Positions 22,589-33,159 of a DNA stretch of 64,000 nucleotides are shown here, one piece after another. The DNA is taken from assembly GCF_004769525.1 (NCBI RefSeq), contig NZ_RQFT01000009.1:1-64000 (forward strand), in the 5' to 3' direction. Each line of letters starts with the position of its first letter. The stretch's first letter is position 1. This DNA comes from Leptospira bouyouniensis. GTDB taxonomy: Bacteria > Spirochaetota > Leptospiria > Leptospirales > Leptospiraceae. Made by a program: the position numbers and the translations under genes. The notes beneath the pieces were generated by a model. It made no database searches, was not told where the DNA came from, and saw only the letters and a list, made by a program, of their open reading frames with translations.

Positions 22589-24276
22589 TCCAAATCGAGG
22601 AATTGCGTAAGGAATTAAAAAGGTATCCGGCCAAAGTCGCTGAAATTTATCTCAAGCGATTTTTAGAAAAACAAAAAGCACAATCCGGAGAAGGGAATCC
22701 CGCCACCTTACGACGAGTAAAGGCCATAGAAAATTTTCGAGTATTTCTCAATACTTATTTTTCTCACTACTTCTCTACTGAGTTTGGGGAACAGCAATTG
22801 GAATTGATAGAGGACATACAAGCCTTTGCTGGAAAGAAGGGTAGGGGGCCGATGAAAATAATCCGAGCTCTCTCACGAGGTTTTGGAAAATCAACCATTC
22901 TCTCTTTATGCGGTGTCATGTGGTTGGTGCTTAGGCGCGATTGGCATTTCGTAATCATGGTGAGTGCATCACTTACACAGGCCAAAGGATTCTTACAAAA
23001 GATTGTCGATGAGTGCGAGGACAACGAACTTCTTATCTCTGACTTTCCTGAACTAAGACCTGCTAAAGATCAAAAGGGGCAGAACGTTGCTTGGAATGAT
23101 TTGGATATTGTTTTCCGTGGTGGTGCCAGGATCATCGCGAAAGGTTTTCTCAATGCCATTCGTGGAACTCGGTACAGACAATATCGGCCAGACGCTTTGA
23201 TTGTCGATGATCCGGATGAAGAGAAGGACGTTGAATCAGATTCCCGAATGCAAAAAAAATATCGTTGGTTCGATCGAGCCGCATTGAAGCTCGGTGCTCA
23301 GTGGGGTATTGATGTAGTTTTATCTTACACAACTCTTTCACCAAATTGCGTTGGTGAAGTAATCTACAACGACACCAAAAAATATTGGGATTGGAATCGT
23401 AAGAAATTCTCTGCAATTGGAACACGTCCAGATGGATCCGAATATTCTACTTGGGAAGCCGGGGCACCTCTCTCGATGCTTGTAAAGGAAAGAGAAGTCG
23501 ATCCAATCTCTTTCGCAAGAGAAAGGCAGAACGTCATACTCGCAGAGATCGATCAGAAATTCAAAGGTAGAATTCAGGCTTACGAATTTGTTAGGCCGGA
23601 ATCATTTGAAGGATGGACTCTTGGATTGGCAGTGGATCTTTCTTTGGGAAAGACTCAGAGATCAGATTATTCCGCAATTGTTGGAGTTGGACTTTCCCCG
23701 CAAGGAAAGTTTTACGAACTCTATTCGGACATTGCTAGAAGACCTCCAGATCAGATCCAAATTGACCTCGTAAAGGCTCTCAGAGCGTTTCCATGGACAG
23801 TTGCGGGTGTTGAGACCAGTGGAGGGCAGGAATACTTCCTGGACGCATTTAAACGGCATTTGGAAGACTGGAATGAACTTTGTGTAAACCCAAATATCGG
23901 CCAAGGATTAACACCCGGTGATCGAATCATTGTTCCAATGGTTGGGATCCCAAACACCGGAGATAAGATCAAACGAATTGAAGGTGCATTACAAACAATT
24001 GTAGCAACTGGCCTTATGCTACTTAGATCCGATTCTCATTTACTTTTTGAAATGCTAAACGAATTCCCTTACAAGAAACTGGATGGTCCCGACGCATTGG
24101 AGATGGCTCATCGATTGATAGTAGAACAAATGGGGAATATGATAAGTATTGTTACCCCTGAACAGTTAGCGAAGGCAAGGGAGCGTGAATCAGGTTTGCG
24201 TCAAGAATCTCAAGTTACAATTGGAAAGTCTATTGAGCAGCTACGAAGAGAACAGCTAAGAAGGCGTGGTTATTAA
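22585..24276 (+). CDS. Terminase large subunit
   Basis: 563 residues. Packaging ATPase and nuclease. Walker A-type loop L-S-R-G-F-G-K-S-T at 96-104, Walker B A-L-I-V-D-D-P-D-E at 204-212, and the RNase-H-fold nuclease with D351 (L-A-V-D-L-S) and D361 (R-S-D-Y-S), ending with a D-x2-D-A-L-E-M-A segment. Arrangement and length fit T4 gp17/Mu-type large terminases. The ATG overlaps the stop of the preceding gene. A hairpin about 250 bases downstream probably ends this short transcript. Confidence 0.93.
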   Translation: MIQIEELRKELKRYPAKVAEIYLKRFLEKQKAQSGEGNPATLRRVKAIENFRVFLNTYFSHYFSTEFGEQQLELIEDIQAFAGKKGRGPMKIIRALSRGFGKSTILSLCGVMWLVLRRDWHFVIMVSASLTQAKGFLQKIVDECEDNELLISDFPELRPAKDQKGQNVAWNDLDIVFRGGARIIAKGFLNAIRGTRYRQYRPDALIVDDPDEEKDVESDSRMQKKYRWFDRAALKLGAQWGIDVVLSYTTLSPNCVGEVIYNDTKKYWDWNRKKFSAIGTRPDGSEYSTWEAGAPLSMLVKEREVDPISFARERQNVILAEIDQKFKGRIQAYEFVRPESFEGWTLGLAVDLSLGKTQRSDYSAIVGVGLSPQGKFYELYSDIARRPPDQIQIDLVKALRAFPWTVAGVETSGGQEYFLDAFKRHLEDWNELCVNPNIGQGLTPGDRIIVPMVGIPNTGDKIKRIEGALQTIVATGLMLLRSDSHLLFEMLNEFPYKKLDGPDALEMAHRLIVEQMGNMISIVTPEQLAKARERESGLRQESQVTIGKSIEQLRREQLRRRGY

Positions 24277-24793
24277 GTTTTTCTTTTGTGTATTTGAAAA
24301 AGGAAATCTTTTTCGTTTACGCTAGTGTTCTATGTAAAGGTACTTAAAGAGGTTCTTTATATGGTCCCTAAAAAAGGCTGTATTTTCAATTACAGAGATT
24401 TAATTACCCTACTTTTTTCAATGACTGTAAATGGTTTCAGGCGTTAGGTGACATAGTAGTAATTTAAAATCATCCATTTTTTCGATTATAGAATTTCGAA
24501 TTGGGGATAAAGGCCTTTTTTCTATCACAGACCATAGCGGAATGTTTTCCGCTATGGTCTGTGATATTTCTGTTTTATTAATTCTGAAAAAAAATGCGAA
24601 ATTCAAAATAATTTGAAATTTCTGAAATAAAATTAATCTGAACTGTTATTAATATAATAGCTTTTTTCTGGCATCAAAATCTAAGCCTTTTTGAATACAA
24701 ATAAAACTTTTTAGAATATATAAGTTGTACGAAAAAACATTGACCTATGTTTCTGAATTTTAATTTATTATGAAACACGTGTTATTGTAAGTA
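24277..24793. other. Intergenic junction between terminase and cargo block
   Basis: 517 bases between terminase and the RHS gene. It holds a long perfect hairpin (24523-24566) and a 28-codon frame at 24361-24447 with an AGAGG ribosome site, whose product (V-P-K-K-G-C-I-F-N-Y-R-D-L-I-T-L-L-F) could be a small peptide or a gene fragment. A sigma-70-like TTGACC at about 24740 precedes the RHS gene. This is the left junction of a cargo region that separates terminase from portal. Confidence 0.5.
24523..24566. terminator. Long hairpin, shared with a second site
   Basis: ATCACAGACCATAGCGGAA (24524-24542), loop TGTT, perfect complement 24547-24565, extended by one more pair. Followed by a T-rich stretch. 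The core GACCATAGCG...CGCTATGGTC recurs at 53656-53684, also at the end of a late transcription unit, which supports a terminator or processing role. Confidence 0.7.
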
Positions 24794-27700
24794 ATGGCTC
24801 TGGGGTTCGCTTTGAAATTTTCAAAATTAAAGAATATACTACTATTATCTTTTGCGTTCTTTTCATTTTCAAGTTTTACCTTGATGGATTTTTGGAACGA
24901 AAAAATTCCTCAAAATTTACCAATAATCTCGGTTGATCAGTTCGGGAATGCTATTACTACTTTCCCCATTGAGCTGCCTGTTGCCCTAAAAGAAATAGCA
25001 CCTAATTTGCAACTTTCGTATAATTCGGAATTACCAACTGGGTTATTAGGAAAAGGATGGGATTTAAATCTTAATCATTACATAGAAAGAGATGTTCGCG
25101 GATCGTATGATCATGGGATCGAGCGCTTTACATCTACACTAGGTGGAGAGCTAGTCCCCTCGAATACATTAAATATTTATCGAACTAAACCTGAATCATT
25201 ATTTATATTCAAGAAACTTGACTCGAAAACTTGGCAAGCGAAAGACAAAAACGGGTTGATTTATACATTTGGGGGCAACGATCAGTATCAAACTGAAAAT
25301 TCATTGTATAGCCAAGATCAGGTCCAAAGATGGTGGCTAACGAGTGTAAAGGACACTTTTGGTGTTGGATATACTGTAACATATGAGAAACCGAATAGCA
25401 GTGCAGGTATATTTGTTACAAAAATTGCATACCAAAACAGAGAAATCTCATTCGAATATCGAGACAATAACGATAACGCAAAGAAATATACGAATTTTAT
25501 TCAATCGCAAGATAACCAATTAATAAGCGAGATTAGAGTAAAAGTAGCTGGAGTAACTGTCCGTTTATATAAATTTGATTATTCTACAAATCTATTAGGA
25601 GAAGCACAATTAATTACGATTTCTCGCGAAGAATCAAATAACTTTGGAGATGGCAAATACTTTGATATTCAATTATCCTATAGCCAGAGAACACAATCTG
25701 TATATGGATCAAAAGTTGAGAAACGAATTCCAAATCTTTTTGCAGTTTCAAGAGTGCCATTGCAAGATAAATTTGAATGCAACCTAGGTACACTAAACTG
25801 TTTGGCATTCAACACGATGGTATGTAATATGCCAAACCCAGCGAGTCTATTGGTCTGCCAGACCGAAAAAGCCAGGTATGGTTTGCTTTGCAGTCAATTT
25901 CAGAATACGTGGTGGCTTCCTTGTATGACAGGAACCAGAAGTCCAAATAATCTTCTAACCTTCGGCGATACGGATGGTGATGGAAGCTTGGAAGGAGTTC
26001 GACTTGTAGGTAATGAAGATGAAGGTTCGTTCAGAATTGTCACAATTAAAAATCCAACAACAAGTATGGATGAATCCACTGTATCTCCGAATTTGCATGG
26101 TATAGGTTATAATAGTTTTTCTACAATGTCTTGGGGGGATGTTGATGGAGATGGAAATGTAGACTTAGCATATTCGAATGGTCAAAATGTATTAGTTACT
26201 TTCGCGCGGAATGGCTATTATACTGAACCATATCTGATATCAAATTTAAGTTTGGTTACCCCGCCCGTTGATTTTCTATTTAGTCCTCCTGATTTAACCT
26301 GGAAGGGAGGTCTTGTTGATATGGACGGAGACGGACGTTCAGATTATATAAAAAAGATTAATGATACAACGATTTCAATCAGTTACTCACAAGGTACTTC
26401 TTTTTCTGGCGAAAATCATATAGACATTGGCCCAATCTTTATAAATGAAAAAATGGGGCAGTTTATCGATTTTGATTCTGACGGAAAGCCTGAGTTTGTA
26501 CATATTTTAAACGGCGAGGTAGTTATAAGAAAAATATTCTTAAACTCCGGTAATTCCATTGAGTATCGAATGGGTGGAATCTACACGGGCAATGGGAATA
26601 TTAAAGAGGAAGGATACAACAGATGGCTTGCAGATATCAATAGTGACGGTAGACCAGATTTCTGCGTATTACTACCCAATGGATTATTTTATACTTATTT
26701 AAATTTAGGGAAAAGTTTTGCGGAAGGAGTTAATCAAGGTTATCTTTCCGGAATGGTTTACCAGGGAGAAGTTTTTGGAGATGAAATTCTTAAAACTAAA
26801 ACATTTGCTGATGTGAATGGAGACGGGAAAGTCGACTTACTAGCCTTTGATGGATCGAGAGTAGCTGTCAATTATGGAAACGGACAAGGCTTTGTCAGTG
26901 GAGGTACATTGGCAGAAGCTGATTCGTTTTATGGAGCAATGGACTTAAACAAGGATGGAAGAGTAGAACTAATTCATCTAAAGGCTGATAAAAACGCATT
27001 TTTACTAAATGTACCTTACTTAAGTTATTACCCTGCCATTCAGGACTATGTTGATGGTACGCGCAGAAGTCAGAATTTTTTTGCGATGCATGCAAGGGGG
27101 TTTGATGCTTTTGTTTCCTTATTTAAAGCTCCCAAAACAACAATGTCACCAGGCTTACTTCTAAGTCTCCTTAGCTTATTAGCTCTTTACGATACTCCAG
27201 AAGGAGGAAATTTAAGTGTTACTCCGGTAGTTTTGAATAATTCACATGATAAGCTTGTAAAACTATCAGATGGGATGTGGTTTGAAACTGAAATTCGATA
27301 TAAAAAGACAGAAGAATTTCAAAATGCTATCCAGTTTAATATTGGCTCCTACCCAAAGCTTTCAGTTCCAATATCAAAACAACAGGTTTATGAGATAGTA
27401 TCGAAAAGTGCAGATAAAGTCATAGTAGATAGGTATGATTATCAAAATTTTAGAATTCACCTTGGTGATTTATTTTCCCGGGCGTATTATGGGTTTGAAA
27501 AAGTAATTGAAACTAATCTATTACATAATGTAAGAAAAGAAATAATATATAACCAAGCAGGACCCCAATTTGCCGGTCTAGAAAAATCGATAATGAGTTT
27601 TTATTCGGATGGGACACTTGCAAAAAGCCTAACTTATAATTATCAAATCAAAAATCCTTTTGGTGTTGAATTAGTATTACGAAATTCGCAGGTTTCGGAA

Positions 27701-30700
27701 TCCTACATAGACTCTTATCTTTATAAAAAAGAAGAATACGAAGCAGGGTATGACATTTATGGCAATGCTTTGTCTCAAAAAACATTCGTTAATAACATAT
27801 TGGTAAAAGAAGAAGAATCAAATTTTGATAATAATACTTCATTTGATAACTATTTTATTGGAAGACTTAAAAGAATGAAAAGTTATTCGCAATCTGAATT
27901 AGTTTCGGATGAGGAATTTAATTATACCAATAACAATTTGGTTGCTGAAGTTGTGTCATTTACTGGAAGTCCAGACCAATCGAAAGTGACAATGACTTAT
28001 GACATGCTCGGCAGAAATACGGTAAAAAATATTCCGGGTATCGGTGAAGTGATAACTGAATATGATTCCGATTCCGGAATCAATGTTGTATCGCAAATGA
28101 ATAGCTTAGGTCATAGAACAGAGAAAAGATATGACTTACTTACAGATTCATTAATTGAAGAAATTTCGCCAAACGGAACAAGTTTAAAAAAAACATATGA
28201 TCCTTTTCTGAATGAAAAAAGCGAAACACTTCCGGGTGATTCGGAGCCTAGTCTTAAACAAAGTTTCAAATTCATGAAAGATGAGACGAAGCTTCAAGTA
28301 ATAAAACAGTCTCGTAACTCAGAAGGTGGATATTCGGTCACTACCGAAATAATTAATCATGATGGGAAACCTGAAAGTAAGATCACTCAGCTAAATGAAT
28401 CATCTAATCTTACAGAACGAATGATATATGATTCTAATGGGCGGCTCTATCGTAAATACAATCCAATCATTTCTGGACTTATGGAAGAAGAGTGGGAAGA
28501 GTATAATTATGATAACTTTGACAGGGTTACAAGTGTTATAAATTCGAATGGGGAAAGAATTTCAATATCATATTCTCCAAACCAATTAGTTACGACTACA
28601 AACATGTTTTCGGTAACAGGCGAGCTAGTCCAAACGTTGGAAATTGAAAAGAACGTTTTGGGTCAGGAGATCCGACGAACGATGAATGGTTCCACCCATA
28701 CGATGAGTTATAATCCTAGAGGTGAAGTTAAAACAATTATTGATTCGTTGGGAAATCAAACTAGATATGAATATGATACCAGAGGTCGAAAAATAGGACA
28801 AATTGATAAATCGTCTGGTAATATAGAAATGCGATATGATTTGTTGGGGCGAATATCAAAAACGATCAAATCAGACGGAACAATAACCGAATTCACCTAT
28901 GATAGTTTGTCGAGGATCAAATCACAGGTAACTAACGGAAAAACAATATCTTATCTGTACGACGTTGGGGGTGCTACATCGCAGTCTTATCCAGTCGGAA
29001 GATTGACACAGGTTAATGATGGCAGCCTAACAGTATTGATGGATTATGACATGCGAGGTAATGTAATCCGGCAAAAGAAAATGATGGATGATATAACTTT
29101 GTTTGTCGAATCAGAGTATGATACCAATAACAATCCTACTCTCACGAGATATCCAGAAGGAACGGTAATTCATTATACTTATGGATCTGGTGGTCATTTG
29201 AATCAGATGACTCTGGATTCTGCGGATGGCAACTCAACTAACCAACTTCTGGTGAAATATGAAGGACCATTTCTAGAAAATGATCGCTTTGTAATTAAAA
29301 AAATAATAGGAAACGGAGTTGAGTCTACTATTGAAATTGATAAAAAATTCAAAAGGTTAACTGGACTTCGAACTAAACTAGCGGATGGGTTTCTAGAACA
29401 AAATTTGAAATATGAGTATGATCCAAGCGGAAATATTAGCAAAATATTAGATAATAACCGAGAAGATAGAACTCAAAATTTTGAATATGATTCTTTGAGC
29501 CGTCTTGTAAAGTCTAGTGGGAAATATGGCGAAGAATTATACGAATATTCTGCAGATGGTAACTTACTAAAACGAGGCGATGTAACTTTTAAATATGAAA
29601 ATTTAAATAAACCTCACTTGGTCACCGAAGCAAAGTCTCCTCAAATAGGAACATTTCATTACTCATATGATTCGAACGGAAATATGGTAAATCGGAATGG
29701 AGATGTTCATACTTATGATTCCAATAATTTATTAACAAGCATCACTACCGTTGGAGGCACTTCTATTCGTTACTATTATGACCATTCCGGGAATCGAATC
29801 AAAAAAGATGTAGGGAATGGAAAACAGATTAGTTACAATTTATTTGGAGATGCCTTTGAAATCACGAGGGAGGAAGGTATTCCGGAATCTGTTACCATAT
29901 ATCTTAAGGGATTGAAAGGAGAACCACTAGCACAAATAACCATTCCAGACGTTCAATATTTGAGGGATGAAAATTTTAGCTATCTCAATCCTTGGGATAA
30001 AATTTTAAGTCTAAATTTATCTATATTCGATTGTTCCAAAATTACAATGGACTGTGAATTATATAGAAAAAATAAATTTGATTCTTTGGTATTAAAACCA
30101 CTAAGAAAACAGATAACAAATGAAAATATAAGATTTGGAACATTTTCAATCCAATTCGCATTCCTTGGATTTTTATTCATTTTCGTTCGCAATCAAAAAC
30201 AATCTAACTTTTCCATTTTTGTTTTACCTATTATGCGATATGCAAATGTATTGTTGCTTTTTTCATTTCTTCTCGGTGTTAGCAATTGTGGGTTTTTAGG
30301 AATCGGAGGAGATGGAGATGGGAAACCTCTGATATTATTTCCAACACATGTTTCTGATTCCGCAAAGTCTGTCAATGATGAAGGAAACGATTACATCCCC
30401 GGGACAGGTGCGATAGTACCTCCTATTTCACCAACAACATCATCTGGTATCTCGTTTCAACACGCAGACCATTTAGGTTCTGTTAGCTTTTTATCGGATT
30501 CGAAAGGAAACCCATTGTCTGGAGGTGATTGGACTGGGAGATCTCGAATTGCATATAAGCCCTATGGCTTGATTCATAGAACGGATAGTGGTGGACCGGA
30601 TATTAGTAAAATCAAATATGCGGGACAAACGGAAGAAAAAGAATCTGGATTATATTATATGAAAGCAAGATATTATGATCCTTTTGTCGGTCGTTTTTTG

Positions 30701-31534
30701 ACGGGAGACCAAAAAGTTTATCCAAAACAAATACATGGCATGAATCGGTATATGTATGCTAATGGGAATCCTATAAACTATCATGATCCTACTGGATATG
30801 GAAGACAGTCTCCTTATCTCGGTGCCGCTGTTGTTTATTTACTAAGCTCTGGTATGAATGAAAGCGATAGGTTGCTATTAACAGCATCTGCATTCAGAAC
30901 ATTTAGAGGCAATGAAAGAGGAAAACAAACATACATTGAGAAGACGATAGGTCAAAATGCTTCTCATTTAGGAAAACCTCACATTTCGAAAGCCTTGCAA
31001 TATGCGCTTGCCGCTTATTATTTGTTACCAGCAGACAATGATTTTGATAGAGTGCGAAATCTTTTTATGGGATTTACAATGGGAAAAAGAGCTGGAGGAA
31101 CATACAGTGATTTACAAGGGAAAAGAGAAGATAAAATCCATATAGGCAAATCTTGGAAATGGGCATTTGCAGCATTTCTGCTAGTAAAAGATAATCCTAA
31201 TGCAAATCTATACATAGCCTCTGCTTACTTATCAGGTAAGAATAATGATCATAGAGATAAAAATCCTGAACGGTTTGGAAAATATTGGGATGGTTTTATG
31301 AATTATCTAACTTTGAATGACATATTATCTTATGGCGTGGCTATTTATTTTTTTGGTTTAACTGAAGCAGCAGCAGCATATACAATGGCTGAAAGTGGAA
31401 GTGTTTTATTTGTACCATTCCCATTTGCAGGAACTTCAATTGTTTGGCTACCAGGACCAATTGGGCTTTTGATTGGAGGATTAGAATGGTATTCAAGGCA
31501 CAGAGGATGGTACACTGAGTCATGGGGAAGGTAA
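24794..31534 (+). CDS. Giant SpvB/TcdB-like RHS-repeat protein
   Basis: 2246 residues, unlike a phage structural protein. Order: a hydrophobic N-terminus that could be a signal; an SpvB-like region (about 30-330); seven D-x-D-x-D-G calcium-type FG-GAP/VCBS repeats (about 391-716); a TcdB-middle-like region; many YD/RHS repeats (about 1070-1780); two hydrophobic segments (about 1775-1830); the RHS core with D-H-L-G-S near 1890 and Y-Y-D-P-F-V-G-R-F-L near 1958, ending in N-P-I-N-Y-H-D-P-T-G; then a 244-residue C-terminal tip, normally the toxin part. Tip activity is unknown. Probably a toxin or surface cargo gene. Confidence 0.85.
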   Translation: MALGFALKFSKLKNILLLSFAFFSFSSFTLMDFWNEKIPQNLPIISVDQFGNAITTFPIELPVALKEIAPNLQLSYNSELPTGLLGKGWDLNLNHYIERDVRGSYDHGIERFTSTLGGELVPSNTLNIYRTKPESLFIFKKLDSKTWQAKDKNGLIYTFGGNDQYQTENSLYSQDQVQRWWLTSVKDTFGVGYTVTYEKPNSSAGIFVTKIAYQNREISFEYRDNNDNAKKYTNFIQSQDNQLISEIRVKVAGVTVRLYKFDYSTNLLGEAQLITISREESNNFGDGKYFDIQLSYSQRTQSVYGSKVEKRIPNLFAVSRVPLQDKFECNLGTLNCLAFNTMVCNMPNPASLLVCQTEKARYGLLCSQFQNTWWLPCMTGTRSPNNLLTFGDTDGDGSLEGVRLVGNEDEGSFRIVTIKNPTTSMDESTVSPNLHGIGYNSFSTMSWGDVDGDGNVDLAYSNGQNVLVTFARNGYYTEPYLISNLSLVTPPVDFLFSPPDLTWKGGLVDMDGDGRSDYIKKINDTTISISYSQGTSFSGENHIDIGPIFINEKMGQFIDFDSDGKPEFVHILNGEVVIRKIFLNSGNSIEYRMGGIYTGNGNIKEEGYNRWLADINSDGRPDFCVLLPNGLFYTYLNLGKSFAEGVNQGYLSGMVYQGEVFGDEILKTKTFADVNGDGKVDLLAFDGSRVAVNYGNGQGFVSGGTLAEADSFYGAMDLNKDGRVELIHLKADKNAFLLNVPYLSYYPAIQDYVDGTRRSQNFFAMHARGFDAFVSLFKAPKTTMSPGLLLSLLSLLALYDTPEGGNLSVTPVVLNNSHDKLVKLSDGMWFETEIRYKKTEEFQNAIQFNIGSYPKLSVPISKQQVYEIVSKSADKVIVDRYDYQNFRIHLGDLFSRAYYGFEKVIETNLLHNVRKEIIYNQAGPQFAGLEKSIMSFYSDGTLAKSLTYNYQIKNPFGVELVLRNSQVSESYIDSYLYKKEEYEAGYDIYGNALSQKTFVNNILVKEEESNFDNNTSFDNYFIGRLKRMKSYSQSELVSDEEFNYTNNNLVAEVVSFTGSPDQSKVTMTYDMLGRNTVKNIPGIGEVITEYDSDSGINVVSQMNSLGHRTEKRYDLLTDSLIEEISPNGTSLKKTYDPFLNEKSETLPGDSEPSLKQSFKFMKDETKLQVIKQSRNSEGGYSVTTEIINHDGKPESKITQLNESSNLTERMIYDSNGRLYRKYNPIISGLMEEEWEEYNYDNFDRVTSVINSNGERISISYSPNQLVTTTNMFSVTGELVQTLEIEKNVLGQEIRRTMNGSTHTMSYNPRGEVKTIIDSLGNQTRYEYDTRGRKIGQIDKSSGNIEMRYDLLGRISKTIKSDGTITEFTYDSLSRIKSQVTNGKTISYLYDVGGATSQSYPVGRLTQVNDGSLTVLMDYDMRGNVIRQKKMMDDITLFVESEYDTNNNPTLTRYPEGTVIHYTYGSGGHLNQMTLDSADGNSTNQLLVKYEGPFLENDRFVIKKIIGNGVESTIEIDKKFKRLTGLRTKLADGFLEQNLKYEYDPSGNISKILDNNREDRTQNFEYDSLSRLVKSSGKYGEELYEYSADGNLLKRGDVTFKYENLNKPHLVTEAKSPQIGTFHYSYDSNGNMVNRNGDVHTYDSNNLLTSITTVGGTSIRYYYDHSGNRIKKDVGNGKQISYNLFGDAFEITREEGIPESVTIYLKGLKGEPLAQITIPDVQYLRDENFSYLNPWDKILSLNLSIFDCSKITMDCELYRKNKFDSLVLKPLRKQITNENIRFGTFSIQFAFLGFLFIFVRNQKQSNFSIFVLPIMRYANVLLLFSFLLGVSNCGFLGIGGDGDGKPLILFPTHVSDSAKSVNDEGNDYIPGTGAIVPPISPTTSSGISFQHADHLGSVSFLSDSKGNPLSGGDWTGRSRIAYKPYGLIHRTDSGGPDISKIKYAGQTEEKESGLYYMKARYYDPFVGRFLTGDQKVYPKQIHGMNRYMYANGNPINYHDPTGYGRQSPYLGAAVVYLLSSGMNESDRLLLTASAFRTFRGNERGKQTYIEKTIGQNASHLGKPHISKALQYALAAYYLLPADNDFDRVRNLFMGFTMGKRAGGTYSDLQGKREDKIHIGKSWKWAFAAFLLVKDNPNANLYIASAYLSGKNNDHRDKNPERFGKYWDGFMNYLTLNDILSYGVAIYFFGLTEAAAAYTMAESGSVLFVPFPFAGTSIVWLPGPIGLLIGGLEWYSRHRGWYTESWGR

Positions 31535-31539
31535 AATTT

Positions 31540-32088
31540 ATGAATTTTAAGAAATTTAATAATCCTGGACAACTTCAGATTGTTTTAATTCTAGTTTCGT
31601 TATTGAATTCATGCTATCAATATCAATTTAAATCGATTACTAATATAAAATTAGAAAAGGAATTCCCTGCAAAATCTAATATAAATGTCATTTTTGGGGA
31701 TGGATTTTATGTTAGAAATGGTTACAATAAAGCTATGGCCGGAATTAATGCAGAACTTAAAAAATGTAATAATATCGGCAGAGAAGTAAGTGTAGAATTT
31801 TTAAAATATAAATTTCTTAATTATAGCTCGAAAGATAAGCTCCCGTTAAATGAAGAAAAGATTGATATGAATTTGATGCTTGATAATTTTTCAGATATTA
31901 ATGATGAGCTTACGGAAGCTGAATTAATAGCTTTCTCAAAACATCGTAGTGACTTACTATTCAGAATAAAGTTTAGTATGAGTAGATCACTTGCTCCGAT
32001 ATATAAAACATTTTATTATCACGATCCTGGGATTGAATCTGGAATGTCTTTAGGGAAAGAGATTTGCCTCTTACTAACAAAAAAATAA
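31540..32088 (+). CDS. Lipoprotein following the RHS gene
   Basis: 182 residues from ATG 31540, which has a GGAAGG ribosome site eight bases upstream; a start at 31522 would lie inside the RHS gene. The N-terminus is a lipoprotein signal ending L-V-S-L-L-N-S-C. No further family recognised. As the gene immediately after the RHS tip it could be the immunity protein, but small lipoproteins in this position could also assist secretion. Confidence 0.65.
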   Translation: MNFKKFNNPGQLQIVLILVSLLNSCYQYQFKSITNIKLEKEFPAKSNINVIFGDGFYVRNGYNKAMAGINAELKKCNNIGREVSVEFLKYKFLNYSSKDKLPLNEEKIDMNLMLDNFSDINDELTEAELIAFSKHRSDLLFRIKFSMSRSLAPIYKTFYYHDPGIESGMSLGKEICLLLTKK

Positions 32089-32256
32089 TAATTATGTAGC
32101 AATTGAAGCATAACTTTAAAAGATATAAACCAATCGGTAATTACTTCCTTAATTCTTTTTTCTCAATATAAGTTGTGCAAGTACGTTGTATTATTAATTA
32201 ATTCACTTATGAGTTAGTTCTATTTGTTCGAGGCTTTTAAAACTGTATGTGATTAT

Positions 32257-33159
32257 ATGAATAAAAAGAGAAAAATCCATTTTAAACGCAAACTATTATT
32301 GAATTGTCTGGTCTTTCTATTTTTTGGTGGCATGAATTTGTTTGGAGCAGAAATTGAATTACCTTCTGGCAATAAATATTTAGGAAAAATAATATCAGAA
32401 GATGAGAGGTCAATCTTATTCCAATTTCAGGGTAAGGATTATCGTATACCGAAATCTGAACTAACTAAGATTGAAAAAGATAAGTCTGGTGGCGATTTTA
32501 GTATTGGACTATCCAGAATTGTTTTACATGATAATAGTCAATTAATAGGCTATCTGATTGAAGAAGACCAAGATCATATTATTTTGCAAACTCAATTAGG
32601 TTTTGTTAATATAGATAAATCAAGAATTGAAAAATCAGATTTAAATAGGGAAAAAAATTTCCCACCTCCCAAAAAATATCTGGTCTCTTCCTTGGAATCG
32701 CTAAATACATTTGTAGGGTTAGGTTATGGGTTTTACAGGTCTCCAAGTTTAGATATAACACTCAACCAATTGTATTTAAGCCTGGAACCTGCATACTTAG
32801 ATTGGAAGGGCTATGGAAGGATTGGTTTGCAATTAGATGGTATTTGGGGAGTAAACTCAGATTACAGAATCAATATGTTTAATGGAATCGTTTATTATTA
32901 CTCTCATTATCAATTTCCACAAAATCCTCTTTTGAATTTTTACGGAAAAGTTGGGTTAGGTGGAAATTATGTTAATACAATTGCAGAAGATAGGAATCGA
33001 TCAGGTTTAAATCCGCTTGCCATGATTGAGATAGGTTGGCAGGGTTATAAAATTAATGATTTCCAATTACGGCTGGGCATAAATACTTTTTGTGGTTTTG
33101 AAACTACCACAACCGTTTGTTTTTCTGGACCTACGATTCAAGGAATGTTGAAGTTTTGA
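32257..33159 (+). CDS. Secreted beta-barrel-like protein
   Basis: 300 residues from ATG 32257 (a TTG at 32224 would extend the N-terminus unnecessarily). It has a basic start and hydrophobic signal ending F-F-G-G-M-N-L-F-G-A. Residues about 30-140 have two repeats of the form G-x-L-I-x-E-D-x-x-x-I-x-F/L-Q, and the C-terminal part has alternating aromatic strands ending in phenylalanine, as in outer-membrane barrels. The 137 bases upstream hold no gene. Likely exported with the RHS locus. Confidence 0.6.
   Translation: MNKKRKIHFKRKLLLNCLVFLFFGGMNLFGAEIELPSGNKYLGKIISEDERSILFQFQGKDYRIPKSELTKIEKDKSGGDFSIGLSRIVLHDNSQLIGYLIEEDQDHIILQTQLGFVNIDKSRIEKSDLNREKNFPPPKKYLVSSLESLNTFVGLGYGFYRSPSLDITLNQLYLSLEPAYLDWKGYGRIGLQLDGIWGVNSDYRINMFNGIVYYYSHYQFPQNPLLNFYGKVGLGGNYVNTIAEDRNRSGLNPLAMIEIGWQGYKINDFQLRLGINTFCGFETTTTVCFSGPTIQGMLKF

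Noticed and set aside
24361..24447. 28-codon frame as an established gene
   Set aside because: Has a ribosome site but is very short and unrecognised; mentioned only within the intergenic entry.
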